Program-made: the position numbers and the translations under genes | The notes under the pieces: model-generated | What the model was told of the DNA's origin: nothing | Databases searched by the model: none | What the model saw: the letters and a program-made list of their open reading frames with translations, nothing else | Shown here: positions 24,590 through 33,338 of the stretch, in pieces | How the letters are laid out: each line of letters begins with the position of its first letter | Numbering within the stretch: the first letter of the stretch is position 1 | From: UBA1715 sp964346725 | GTDB lineage: Bacteria; Bacteroidota; Bacteroidia; Bacteroidales; UBA1715 | NCBI GenBank assembly: GCA_964346725.1 | Contig: CAYFVM010000014.1 | Coordinates: 1 to 46,422, forward strand | Length of the DNA: 46,422 nt | Direction of reading: 5' to 3'

Positions 24590-25396
24590 TTAATCTTCTT
24601 TATTTGCTGCTATATCATACGATTTTACAATTCCTTTTATTAATGCTGAACTTAAGCCATTATGCTCCATTTCATTCAACCCTGCGATAGTTATTCCTCG
24701 TGGCGTTGTGACCTTATCTATTTCATCTTCTGGATGAGAATTAAGTTCGAGCAATAAATCAGCAGCTCCTTTTGCTGTTTGTGCTGCGATTAGTTGCGCC
24801 TCATCGGCATGGAAACCAATTTGTGTACCTCCTTGAGAAGCTGCACGGATAGCGCGTAAGAAATATGCTATACCGCATGAGCCCAATGCCGTTGCCGATA
24901 ACATTAAATCTTCATCAATGAGCAATGTCTTGCCGAGCATATTGAAAATGTCTACAACCTCAGAAAATTCTTTAGAATCAGGTTTGTTCGTTGCTATGCA
25001 CGTCATTGATTGACGAATTTTAATGGCTGTATTTGGCATTACACGTGCAATACAGATATCTTTTTTGATAGCATCTTGAAAATTACTAATCTCAATACCG
25101 GTAACCACAGTTATTAATGTGTGTTTTTCGGTAAATGAATCTTTAATGCCTGCCAATATTGTTTCATATATATGAGGAACGACTGAAAGTATTATTATTC
25201 TTGCCTTTGAGACAGCATCAGCATTATCATCCTGGAAGAAAAAGCCACCCTCACGTCTGTCTTTAGGTAAATCTGATTTTTTTCTTGTAATAATAATTTG
25301 TTCGGGCTTGTATTTTCCTGCATTTACCAACCCTTGGGCTATAGACATACCTATATTCCCTCCGCCAATAATTGCTATTGTTGTATTAAAATCCAT
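24590..25396 (-). CDS. proC: Pyrroline-5-carboxylate reductase
   Basis: Catalyses the last step of proline synthesis, reducing pyrroline-5-carboxylate with NAD(P)H. The Rossmann fold opens with AIIGGGNIGMSIAQG (about 9-23), and the C-terminal family signature is seen around VTTPRGITIAGLNEME. I chose the ATG at 25396 (268 residues) because MDFNTTIAIIGGGN is the normal family beginning. A longer frame reaching 25480 would add 28 basic residues overlapping the HAD gene. Confidence 0.95.
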   Translation of the reverse strand: MDFNTTIAIIGGGNIGMSIAQGLVNAGKYKPEQIIITRKKSDLPKDRREGGFFFQDDNADAVSKARIIILSVVPHIYETILAGIKDSFTEKHTLITVVTGIEISNFQDAIKKDICIARVMPNTAIKIRQSMTCIATNKPDSKEFSEVVDIFNMLGKTLLIDEDLMLSATALGSCGIAYFLRAIRAASQGGTQIGFHADEAQLIAAQTAKGAADLLLELNSHPEDEIDKVTTPRGITIAGLNEMEHNGLSSALIKGIVKSYDIAANKED

Positions 25397-25470
25397 ACTG
25401 AAATTATTTGTTTTGCGAAAATTACAATCTTTTTTTGAATATGCCTTTGAGAAAAGCAATCTTTTTCGTT

Positions 25471-26100
25471 CTAAACCCACCCGGAAAAAAGTTCAAGAAT
25501 GCCTCTTTGCGGGGTAATTTGTTGAACGTGAATCCCTAATGTAGCAGCTGCGGCTATGTTTACTTCCAAATCATCAACAAAAAGTGTTTCTTCTGGTTTA
25601 AGTCCGGCATCGCACAAAACGAATTCGAAAATTTCCAAATTTGGTTTGCGCATTCCTACCTCATTTGAATACCATACTTTTTCAAACAAATCAAAGTTTG
25701 AATTAATAGGTAATTTTTGCCGATGTGCTATTTCGGGAAACAAGTTTGTGTGTATTTCATTGGTATTGCTCAATAAAAATGTACGATATTTCTTTTTGAG
25801 GGCCAACAATATAGACACATATTCTGGGGTATATCCTATCAAAATTGCATTCCATGCCTCTACTGCTTGCTCTTTTGTTATAGGTTTTGTTGATTTTGAA
25901 CAAATGTGTTGTATAAATTCATCGCCCGAAATTTTTCCACATTCTAAGTCTAGAAAAGTTTGATCGTCAAAGCAATAACGTACTACCTCATCGGTTGAAA
26001 TTCCTAGCAATTGAGAAAAAGCATTTACAGTTTTCTTTTCATCAATTTGGAAAACCACACCGCCAAAATCAAAAATTATGTTCTTTATTGTACCCTTCAT
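25471..26100 (-). CDS. HAD superfamily hydrolase, subfamily IA (YihX-like)
   Basis: A 209-residue phosphatase-like protein. HAD motif I is IIFDFGGVV (nucleophile Asp12), with Gly replacing the second Asp as in the YihX-type group. Motif II is LLSNTNE, the motif III Lys is in RKPNLEIFEF, and motif IV is FVDDLEVN. The cap is helical. The likely substrate is a sugar or nucleotide phosphate, but the sequence does not tell. It is first in the operon with proC. Confidence 0.9.
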   Translation of the reverse strand: MKGTIKNIIFDFGGVVFQIDEKKTVNAFSQLLGISTDEVVRYCFDDQTFLDLECGKISGDEFIQHICSKSTKPITKEQAVEAWNAILIGYTPEYVSILLALKKKYRTFLLSNTNEIHTNLFPEIAHRQKLPINSNFDLFEKVWYSNEVGMRKPNLEIFEFVLCDAGLKPEETLFVDDLEVNIAAAATLGIHVQQITPQRGILELFSGWV

Positions 26101-26119
26101 GATATTTTTTTTTTAATCC

Positions 26120-26149
26120 TTGCAAAATACTACAATTTGTCTATTTTTG
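26120..26149 (+). promoter_or_regulatory. Promoter of the CAT tRNA (TTG-N19-TATTTTTG)
   Basis: TTG (26120-26122), a 19-bp spacer and TATTTTTG (26142-26149) match the Bacteroidota consensus. The tRNA 5' end is 28 bp downstream. It is divergent from the HAD gene. Confidence 0.75.
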
Positions 26150-26177
26150 CATTCGTAAACTTTTAGCAATAAGAGTA

Positions 26178-26251
26178 GGACCCTTAGCTCAGCTGGTTAG
26201 AGCACCTGACTCATAATCAGGTGGTCGCTGGTTCAAGCCCAGCAGGGTCCA
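26178..26251 (+). tRNA. tRNA with CAT anticodon (Ile2 or elongator Met)
   Basis: A complete cloverleaf: acceptor GGACCCT/AGGGTCC, D-arm AGCTCAGCTGGTTAGAGC, anticodon stem CCTGA/TCAGG with loop CTCATAA, and T-arm GCTGG-TTCAAGC-CCAGC. CCA is not encoded. CAT can be methionine or, if C34 is lysidine-modified, isoleucine (AUA). The CTTAGCTCAG start and GGTCGCTGGTTCAAG run resemble enterobacterial tRNA-Ile2 more than elongator Met, so Ile2 is favoured. Confidence 0.85.
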
Positions 26252-26256
26252 CAAAG

Positions 26257-26297
26257 AAACCTCATTAGGCTGATTTCAGCACAATGAGGTTTTTTAT
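26257..26297 (+). terminator. Terminator after the CAT tRNA
   Basis: AAACCTCATT (26257-26266) and AATGAGGTTT (26283-26292) form a perfect 10-bp stem, with a nested GCTGA/TCAGC hairpin in the loop and a T-run after it. It also faces the end of the peptidase gene. Confidence 0.85.
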
Positions 26298-26325
26298 TTT
26301 AGAGTTTTCCTTTCTACTTTATAGG

Positions 26326-27969
26326 CTATTTTCTGACTTTCTTTGCCTTATTTGTTGAAGACTTCAATTGAGCTATTTTCGCATCAAGTTTTCCCGACTT
26401 TTTATCGCGATGAAGCAATGTAGCAATCTCATTCGGGGTGTACGCATTCAAGTTTCCATTGCGAACAGTGGTTTGCGTCTTCGTGTTTTCAAACGCAGTC
26501 GGAACTTTATCTGCTTTATATAAAGATTTAACCATAGTATTTTGTATAATACCGTTTACAAATTCAAGCGGTTTCCCGTTTTCAGCCGTTATAAAATAGA
26601 AATTGTTATCCTCATTGCCTTCGGCTATTGCATCGTACGCATCGGCATATACAACTAAATAATACTTACCGGTTATGTTTGGCATTGTGTATTGAATATC
26701 GTAATCGTCACCAACTGATTTTCCGGCTGGTGTATTAATGTAGTTCCAATAGCCACCACAGAGAGCATCTGAAGAAGCTAATTGACCAATCGAGTCTTTT
26801 TCACCATTTTCATTCGTATAATAATCCTCGTAGATTATGTTGTAATCATCTGCATCACTTGCGTTATAATACATATAAATCGTTCTCCACTTTTGGCTCG
26901 CATAAATGTCTCTCGTGCCAGAATTGTAAATGGTATACGTAAAGACTCTGTCTAATTCTGATTCGCCTTCAGGATCTACATTATCCTCTGCATAATATGC
27001 CAACAAATCATAGCCGGAGGTTAAGTTTGCTGTGGCAATTCCATCCTCTGAAACAGCTACGCTATTCTTATTTTGTGCAACAAATGCTGCAAACATAAAA
27101 CTACTTAAGAAGAAATCATAATCAACCCAAATGCTTCCATTGTCGCCCCAGGCTTTGCCCCATGAGTTACGAACACGAAACGCATGTTTGCTATCGTCAT
27201 ATCCAGAAAGTACCATTGCATGATATGCATGTTGCATACCTTCTTTTACATATGTATCATAATTTATTACCGAAGAACTGTTCCAGGTCATAAAACGGTC
27301 GCCCAAACGAGCACCAATAACAACAGGACGACCTTGACTTAAATAATATTTAAAGTTGCCCACTGTCATTCCCTGACTTTCACCATCTGCAATTTTTCTA
27401 AAATTTGCCAATTTTGCCGAAGAATTACCTTTAGCAGAACCTGAACAACTTGCATCAACACGGCTATATGGAACTTCAGACAACGATGCCGCTCCCGATG
27501 AAATTAATGCGGTGAGTGCGGGTTCAAAGTTTGTCCCGTTGCAATCGGTTCCTTTTGAAGCAGAAGGAATTGCATACCATAAATCGGCAGGGCTAGTTTG
27601 ATATGAGGCTCTAGCCAATTCTTCCGTTGTCCAATTCTTATCAATACCATCTAAAGCTGTTTTTAAATTATAGCCCGAAGCCCATACCACACAGGTACCA
27701 TAACTTCCTTGGTCACCAATAGGAGGAAATTTATTTTCAATATCTACTTTGTCTTTCAACTCGTCTTCGTCAATATCAACAACGTCAACGTCTTGCGGAA
27801 TATCGTCCATGTTTTCATTATTAACTAGCCAACCATTGGCAGCGGTCACTAATATGGTTACCAACAACTCATTAAGTGCTTCGTTTTGACAACTTTGAAA
27901 CAAAAAGCAACTACTTAATGCTAATGGCAAACATAGTTTTACACATTTTTGTTTAATTCTCTGTATCAT
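26326..27969 (-). CDS. Papain-like (C1 family) cysteine peptidase, lipoprotein
   Basis: A 547-residue protein with a lipoprotein-type signal (LSSC21 or QSC27). An acidic linker (about 55-75) precedes a papain-fold domain: GDQGSYGTC with Gln87 and nucleophile Cys93, His250 in HAYHAMVLSGY, and Asn268 in RNSWGKAWG, so the triad is complete. The usual Cys just before the active site is Tyr. Residues ~330-460 resemble a CARDB-type Ig domain (IYNSGTRDI, YDAIAEGNEDNN). The C-terminus is Lys-rich. It probably acts in the periplasm or at the cell surface; the substrate is unknown. It follows a pentapeptide-like lipoprotein gene by 11 bp. Confidence 0.88.
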   Translation of the reverse strand: MIQRIKQKCVKLCLPLALSSCFLFQSCQNEALNELLVTILVTAANGWLVNNENMDDIPQDVDVVDIDEDELKDKVDIENKFPPIGDQGSYGTCVVWASGYNLKTALDGIDKNWTTEELARASYQTSPADLWYAIPSASKGTDCNGTNFEPALTALISSGAASLSEVPYSRVDASCSGSAKGNSSAKLANFRKIADGESQGMTVGNFKYYLSQGRPVVIGARLGDRFMTWNSSSVINYDTYVKEGMQHAYHAMVLSGYDDSKHAFRVRNSWGKAWGDNGSIWVDYDFFLSSFMFAAFVAQNKNSVAVSEDGIATANLTSGYDLLAYYAEDNVDPEGESELDRVFTYTIYNSGTRDIYASQKWRTIYMYYNASDADDYNIIYEDYYTNENGEKDSIGQLASSDALCGGYWNYINTPAGKSVGDDYDIQYTMPNITGKYYLVVYADAYDAIAEGNEDNNFYFITAENGKPLEFVNGIIQNTMVKSLYKADKVPTAFENTKTQTTVRNGNLNAYTPNEIATLLHRDKKSGKLDAKIAQLKSSTNKAKKVRK

Positions 27970-27980
27970 AGCGTTTTGTT

Positions 27981-28832
27981 TTAGTTTTTATTGATATGGC
28001 AACAACTTTCCTTGTCCCCTTCTCTGATATTTTTTCCATAAAAATGAGCTCCCTTGAAAATTGTGTCAAGAGATTGGGCTCCGAAATCCGTTTTTATAAA
28101 CTCTGCATCGTCAAAAAAACGAGTTTCTAAAAATAATGCAAACTCCTTCATTTCCGCATAGTTAAACATTGCTCTGCCTCGCACTGAAAGCATATCAAAT
28201 GAGGCTACTTTATTTGCCTTCAGATTGTTTGCCACAAATTTCCCATGGATTGTTGATTCTTGCATGGCTATTTTTTCATGAAAAATAGCATCATTCAAAT
28301 ATACATTTCCTAAAAATGTGGAGTAAATCATGTTAAATGGCTTTTCAGCTTCTATCTCCGATAGATAGGCGTCTTTTGACCAAATCATCATATTGTTGCA
28401 TGATGTAAACTGACGAAACTTTGACTTTTCCAGACTAAATTGGCCTTGAACTATGGTATTATCAAAATTCACATCTCCCCGAAAATCACAATTCTGAAAT
28501 ACAAAATTCTGTTCGAATTTCATCTGTTTTTGTACCTCTTTTGACGAAATGGTTTTAGTCCCTGACGTTGTTACTTTGCCCATAAAGATGCAATTGTAGA
28601 AAAATACATTTCCCGGAACTGCCACTTGTACCTGATTAGCACTCAACATTTGCTCGTTTTCAAGTGTGGCGAAATCCAAATCATCCAGAATTATTACATT
28701 GGCTATCTCAAGCGACTTTCCTTTCTCCAAAACTTTGAGCAAATCTTTCGCTTTCATTTCTTTTTGTTCGGCTTGTGAGCAGGATGAAAAAAGCATACAG
28801 AAAGCTATCAAAATTATTTTATGCAAATTCAT
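27981..28832 (-). CDS. Pentapeptide-repeat-like lipoprotein
   Basis: A 283-residue protein with lipobox FSS-C18. After an N-terminal helix, residues ~75-260 show recurring beta-turn units with F or hydrophobic residues about every five positions (FYNCIFMG, FQNCDFRGDVNFDN, FNMIYSTFLGNVYLND), as in a right-handed quadrilateral beta-helix. The residues after Cys18 (SQAEQ) resemble the Bacteroidota surface lipoprotein export signal. No catalytic motif is visible. It is the first gene of a two-gene operon with the papain-like lipoprotein and may be its scaffold, substrate or inhibitor; this is inference from context only. Confidence 0.7.
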   Translation of the reverse strand: MNLHKIILIAFCMLFSSCSQAEQKEMKAKDLLKVLEKGKSLEIANVIILDDLDFATLENEQMLSANQVQVAVPGNVFFYNCIFMGKVTTSGTKTISSKEVQKQMKFEQNFVFQNCDFRGDVNFDNTIVQGQFSLEKSKFRQFTSCNNMMIWSKDAYLSEIEAEKPFNMIYSTFLGNVYLNDAIFHEKIAMQESTIHGKFVANNLKANKVASFDMLSVRGRAMFNYAEMKEFALFLETRFFDDAEFIKTDFGAQSLDTIFKGAHFYGKNIREGDKESCCHINKN

Positions 28833-28886
28833 GTTGAAATTCTTTACTTCATATATATATGTAAAAATATAAAAAAAACGATAGAT

Positions 28887-29672
28887 TTAAAATTCCATCG
28901 CTTTTACTTTGAGAATTGTATTTTGTCCTTCATGATACGTTTGGTTCGTATCAAATATCCATTGCCATTCTTTCGTATTTGAAGCCGTTGGCAACGAACA
29001 ATACAGCAATTTTTTCTTCTGCATCGAAAGATTATTGAGTGACGTATTTTCTTCGCAATAATCAGTTATAAGACACGTTTTCCCTTTTGGAAGACTATCA
29101 ACATGATGTTGTTGTACTTGTTTTCTTATTTCTATTAATTCTGACTCAGTGATTGAAAATTTTTCTTTGAGATAGTCGCAAAGAATAATATCAAGTTGAT
29201 TCAACAAATTTACCGAAACAACAAAATCAAATTGCTGTAAATTTGGTGTCAACGAAATATGAGTCAACGAGTTGCGAAAATCATAGAAAGAATTTGACTG
29301 TGCTGCCAATTCCACTGCTCCACCGGTTAAATCTGTAACAACAAGATGCACATTGGGATACTTTCTCATGTTCACCGCTATTTGTTCAGGATGCACAATG
29401 TCATATAAATACACATCTGAAAATTCTTGAGCTAATTCAGTTATTGGAACATCAAGCAACCAACCACTTCCAAGTACCGCTATAGATTTTTTTGTTGCTC
29501 TGCACTTTGCCGATTGTAGAATATATTGTTTGGTGTTGTCTAAATGCGACTGCCAATGTTCTCGTTCACGCACAAAACGATTTTGTATGCCTTTTTGATC
29601 AGTGACATACCCTTCTTCACGAGCAATCTGTGATAACGATTTCTTCTTGAAAAAAGTATCTAAAAACTTCAT
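28887..29672 (-). CDS. Class I SAM-dependent methyltransferase-like protein
   Basis: A 261-residue protein, starting at the ATG at 29672; the longer frame to 29726 adds 18 aromatic residues and runs over a promoter-like box. Residues ~65-75 (SIAVLGSGWLLD) give a Gly-rich nucleotide-binding loop, YLYDIV an acidic residue after strand 2, and FDFVVSVNLLNQLD the strand-4 region, all consistent with a Rossmann-fold methyltransferase. The basic N-terminus (1-50) is family-specific. The substrate is unknown. It is a single gene, divergent from nrdJ. Confidence 0.6.
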   Translation of the reverse strand: MKFLDTFFKKKSLSQIAREEGYVTDQKGIQNRFVREREHWQSHLDNTKQYILQSAKCRATKKSIAVLGSGWLLDVPITELAQEFSDVYLYDIVHPEQIAVNMRKYPNVHLVVTDLTGGAVELAAQSNSFYDFRNSLTHISLTPNLQQFDFVVSVNLLNQLDIILCDYLKEKFSITESELIEIRKQVQQHHVDSLPKGKTCLITDYCEENTSLNNLSMQKKKLLYCSLPTASNTKEWQWIFDTNQTYHEGQNTILKVKAMEF

Positions 29673-29676
29673 ATGG

Positions 29677-29684
29677 CAAATATA
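29677..29684 (-). promoter_or_regulatory. -7-like box right at the start of the methyltransferase-like gene (TATATTTG)
   Basis: TATATTTG fits TAnnTTTG exactly, yet only 4 bp separate it from the ATG at 29672. A start point about 7 bp downstream would make the mRNA nearly leaderless. No TTG lies at -33. Confidence 0.35.
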
Positions 29685-29950
29685 GGTGAATCTATAAAAA
29701 AACCTCTCTTCGCACTTGAAAAACAAACATTTGCAAGGAAAACAACTCCTTTTTATGAAAAAAACAGCATTCTAATAATAGGTTGATTATCACTTAATTA
29801 GTTTGTTAAAAAAATGAGAACAACTATAAAGTTATTTTTCCATTCGGTAAGGAATAAGTCCATAATTTAGCAATGCTCTTCACTCCCAAAATTTGATGGT
29901 GTTGTGAAATGTAGCAAAAAATTGATTGTAAAATAGATAGACTAAAAGAA

Positions 29951-32494
29951 ATGGCAGAACAGAAAACGTATTCGTTTGACGAAGCTCTTGAAAGCACAAA
30001 AAAGTATTTCAATGGAGACGACCTTGCGGCAACCGTATGGATTAACAAGTATGCATTGAAGGATTCTTTCGGAAATCTTTACGAGAAAACTCCTAATGAT
30101 ATGCACCACCGCATAGCAAGCGAACTTGCTCGCATAGACTTGAACTATCCGGAACCAATGTCAGAACAAGATTTTTTCGATTTAATGAAAAATTTTACCT
30201 ACATTATTCCTCAAGGTAGCCCAATGGCAGGTATCGGCAACCATTTTCAGATTTCTTCTCTTTCGAATTGCTTCGTTATTGGTCAAGATCAAGCAGCCGA
30301 TTCTTATGGTGCTATCATGCGTACCGATGAAGAACAAGTTCAGCTGATGAAACGAAGAGGTGGCGTAGGACACGATTTGTCACACTTACGTCCGGTAGGT
30401 TCTCCAGTTAACAATAGCGCTCTTACTTCAACCGGTGTCGTATCGTTTATGGAACGCTATTCAAACTCCACTCGCGAAGTAGCACAAGATGGTCGTCGCG
30501 GTGCTCTTATGTTGAGTATCTCTATCAAACACCCTGATGCAGAAAGATTTATTGATGCAAAACTGGAGCAAGGTAAAATTACCGGAGCAAACATTTCCGT
30601 TCGCATTGATGATGAGTTTATGAATGCGGTAAAAGAAGGAACTACCTATGTTCAAAAATACCCGATAGATTCTGACAATCCTATTGCTACACATGAAATT
30701 GATGCTCGCCAATTGTGGAGCAAAATTGTGCACAATGCGTGGAAATCTGCTGAACCGGGAGTCCTTTTCTGGAACACCATTAGCCACGAAGCTATTCCAG
30801 ACTGCTATGCTGACAAAGGTTTCAAAACCGTTTCAACAAATCCATGCGGTGAAATTCCTCTTTGCCCATACGATAGTTGCCGTTTACTTGCCATCAATCT
30901 ATATAGCTACGTTGACAATCCTTATACTTCAAATGCATCTTTCAACTTTGAAAAGTTCAAAGAACATGCAAAATATGCGCAACGTATGATGGACAACATT
31001 ATTGATTTAGAACTTGAAAAAATTGATGCCATTTTAGCAAAAATCAACTCTGACCCAGAAAGTTTCGACATTAAACGCGTTGAAAAAGAATTGTGGTTGA
31101 AAATCAAACAAAAAGCACTTGACGGACGTCGTACCGGTATTGGAATTACTGCAGAAGGCGATATGCTTGCCGCTCTTGGATATCGTTATGGTTCACCGGA
31201 AGCTATCAAATTTGCAACAGAAATTCACAAAACTCTAGCTATTGAAGTATATCGTGCTTCAATGGAAATGGCAAAACTTCGTGGTCCTTTCACTATTTTC
31301 AGTGCCAAAAAAGAAAAAAATAATCCATTCTTACTTCGTATCAAAAATGCAGATGCTAAGCTATACGACGACATTATGACGTATGGTAGAAGAAATATCT
31401 CTATGCTTACCATTGCCCCTACTGGGTCAACAAGTTTATTGTCACAAACTACTTCAGGTATTGAGCCATTGTTCTTGCCGGTTTACACTCGTAGAAGAAA
31501 AGTAAATCCTAACGATAAATCGGTTAAAGTTGCATTTACAGATGAAAAAGGTGATGCATTTGAGGAATACAGAGTGTTCCACAAAAAATTCATTACATGG
31601 CTTGAAATCAACGGATATGACATTGAAGCAGTAAAAGACTGCCCACAAAAAGAACTTGATGATATCCTTAAAAAATCACCATACTACAAAGCTACCGCAA
31701 ACGATGTGGATTGGATGGGGAAGGTAACCATGCAAGGTGAAATTCAGAAATGGGTAGACCACTCTATCAGCGTAACTATCAATTTACCGAGCACCGCTAC
31801 CGAAGAATTGGTTGGTGAACTATACTTAAAAGCATGGCAAGTTGGATGCAAAGGCGTTACCGTATATCGTGACGGATGCCGTACGGGTGTGCTTGTTTCT
31901 GAATCAGCAAAAGATACGAGCAAACAAACTAATTCAGTGTACTTCCCAAGCGAACGCCCTGAAATATTAGACGCAGATGTTGTTCGTTTCCGCAATGGTG
32001 AAGAATGTTGGATAGCAGTTGTTGGTTTAATGGACAATCAACCATACGAAATATTTACCGGTAAAGTTGATGAGGACGTGCTTCCGATTCCAAAATCTAT
32101 TAAGAAAGGAAGAATTATCAAGGTAAAAATTAAATCTACCGGACGTTCACGCTACGACTTTGAATACACCGACAAACAAGGATATCCTGTTCGTTTCTAT
32201 GGATTGAATCGTATGTTTAACGAAGAATTCTGGAACTACGCAAAATTAATTTCAGGCGTTCTTCGTCACCGCATGCCAATTGAAACAATAGTAAGCTTGA
32301 TTGCTTCGCTCCACGTTGAAGAAGATTCTATCAATACTTGGAAAAATGGTATTGAACGTGCATTGAAGAAATACATTCCTGATGGAACAAAAGTAACTTC
32401 AGGCAAGAAATGTGAAGCTTGTGGAAGCTCCAACTTGATTTATCAAGAAGGTTGTTTAATATGCAAAGATTGCGGTTCAAGCAAGTGCGGTTGA
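29951..32494 (+). CDS. nrdJ: Adenosylcobalamin-dependent (class II) ribonucleotide reductase
   Basis: An 847-residue enzyme making deoxyribonucleotides without oxygen dependence, using coenzyme B12. The landmarks are the first redox Cys in SSLSNCFVIG (about residue 101), the catalytic loop NPCGEIPL near 297-304 and the second phosphate-binding stretch APTGSTSLLSQTTSG near 490-505. The C-terminal tail is a zinc-ribbon-like Cys cluster (KCEACGS ... CLICKDCGSSKCG). The size is normal for the Bacteroidota class II enzymes. The 278-bp upstream gap shows no B12-riboswitch core that I can recognise. A hairpin terminator follows. Confidence 0.96.
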   Translation: MAEQKTYSFDEALESTKKYFNGDDLAATVWINKYALKDSFGNLYEKTPNDMHHRIASELARIDLNYPEPMSEQDFFDLMKNFTYIIPQGSPMAGIGNHFQISSLSNCFVIGQDQAADSYGAIMRTDEEQVQLMKRRGGVGHDLSHLRPVGSPVNNSALTSTGVVSFMERYSNSTREVAQDGRRGALMLSISIKHPDAERFIDAKLEQGKITGANISVRIDDEFMNAVKEGTTYVQKYPIDSDNPIATHEIDARQLWSKIVHNAWKSAEPGVLFWNTISHEAIPDCYADKGFKTVSTNPCGEIPLCPYDSCRLLAINLYSYVDNPYTSNASFNFEKFKEHAKYAQRMMDNIIDLELEKIDAILAKINSDPESFDIKRVEKELWLKIKQKALDGRRTGIGITAEGDMLAALGYRYGSPEAIKFATEIHKTLAIEVYRASMEMAKLRGPFTIFSAKKEKNNPFLLRIKNADAKLYDDIMTYGRRNISMLTIAPTGSTSLLSQTTSGIEPLFLPVYTRRRKVNPNDKSVKVAFTDEKGDAFEEYRVFHKKFITWLEINGYDIEAVKDCPQKELDDILKKSPYYKATANDVDWMGKVTMQGEIQKWVDHSISVTINLPSTATEELVGELYLKAWQVGCKGVTVYRDGCRTGVLVSESAKDTSKQTNSVYFPSERPEILDADVVRFRNGEECWIAVVGLMDNQPYEIFTGKVDEDVLPIPKSIKKGRIIKVKIKSTGRSRYDFEYTDKQGYPVRFYGLNRMFNEEFWNYAKLISGVLRHRMPIETIVSLIASLHVEEDSINTWKNGIERALKKYIPDGTKVTSGKKCEACGSSNLIYQEGCLICKDCGSSKCG

Positions 32495-32514
32495 TATTCA
32501 ACCACAAAGCATAC

Positions 32515-32549
32515 AAAAAAAGCTATCTGAAAAATCAGATAGCTTTTTA
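32515..32549. terminator. Convergent terminator between nrdJ and tpiA
   Basis: AAAAAAGCTATCTGA and TCAGATAGCTTTTT form a perfect stem of at least 13 bp around an AAAA loop, with A and T runs on the two sides; it can work for both strands. Confidence 0.9.
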
Positions 32550-32566
32550 TTTAAAGAATTCGTTGA

Positions 32567-33316
32567 TTAGAACGATTTCACAATTGCATTGAAATCATCA
32601 GCTTTTAAAGAAGCTCCACCGATCAAACCACCATCAATATTTGGTTTAGCGAACAATTCTTGAGCATTCTTTGCATTACAGCTTCCACCATAAAGGATAG
32701 AAGTTTCTTCAGCTACAGCTTTGCCGAATTTAGCAGCAATAGCTTCACGGATTGTTTTCAACATATCTTCAGCTTGGTCAGAGGTTGCAGTTTTACCTGT
32801 TCCAATAGCCCAAATTGGTTCGTATGCAATCACAATTTTCTTGAAATCCTCTTCAGACAAAGTGAATACAGTTTCTTTCAATTGGTTGATAACGAAAGCC
32901 TTTTCTTCACCTTTTTCTCTTATATCAAGAGCTTCACCACAACAGTAAATAGGAGTTAAACCGTTTTCTAATGCCAATGCAACTTTCTTGTTAAGGATTT
33001 CGCTTGTTTCGCCATAGTATCCACGACGTTCGCTGTGTCCAAGAATTACATATGTTGCACCTGTTGATTTTACCATCGCTGCTGAAACTTCTCCAGTGAA
33101 AGCACCTTTTGCTTCAGCTGCACAGTTTTGAGCTGCTACTGCTACTGCTTTGTTTGTTGTAAGTTTTATTACTTCAGTCAAATGAATGAATGGTGTTCCT
33201 AAAATTACCTGAACATTAGAAGTATTTACAACGTTATTTACTTCTTTTGCCAATGCAATACCCTCTTGTAAAGTTGTATTACATTTCCAATTTCCTGCTA
33301 CAATTTTTTTTCTCAT
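32567..33316 (-). CDS. tpiA: Triosephosphate isomerase
   Basis: A 249-residue glycolytic TIM-barrel enzyme interconverting dihydroxyacetone phosphate and glyceraldehyde 3-phosphate. Lys11 is in VAGNWKCN, the catalytic His in ILGHSERR (about 94-101), and the catalytic Glu in IAYEPIWAIGTG (about 165-176). The standard length fits. It starts 22 bp after the BT_3928-type gene, as in the conserved Bacteroidales locus. Confidence 0.98.
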   Translation of the reverse strand: MRKKIVAGNWKCNTTLQEGIALAKEVNNVVNTSNVQVILGTPFIHLTEVIKLTTNKAVAVAAQNCAAEAKGAFTGEVSAAMVKSTGATYVILGHSERRGYYGETSEILNKKVALALENGLTPIYCCGEALDIREKGEEKAFVINQLKETVFTLSEEDFKKIVIAYEPIWAIGTGKTATSDQAEDMLKTIREAIAAKFGKAVAEETSILYGGSCNAKNAQELFAKPNIDGGLIGGASLKADDFNAIVKSF

Positions 33317-33338
33317 CGTTATATATGATTTAGTATGA

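Noticed and set aside
25397..25480. N-terminal extension of ProC
   Set aside because: The extra 28 residues overlap the HAD gene and precede the normal family start.
29727..29950. A cobalamin riboswitch or NrdR boxes before nrdJ
   Set aside because: I looked for a B12-box-like core and paired NrdR palindromes and found no convincing match; only weak AT-rich palindromes are present. A covariance-model search would settle it.
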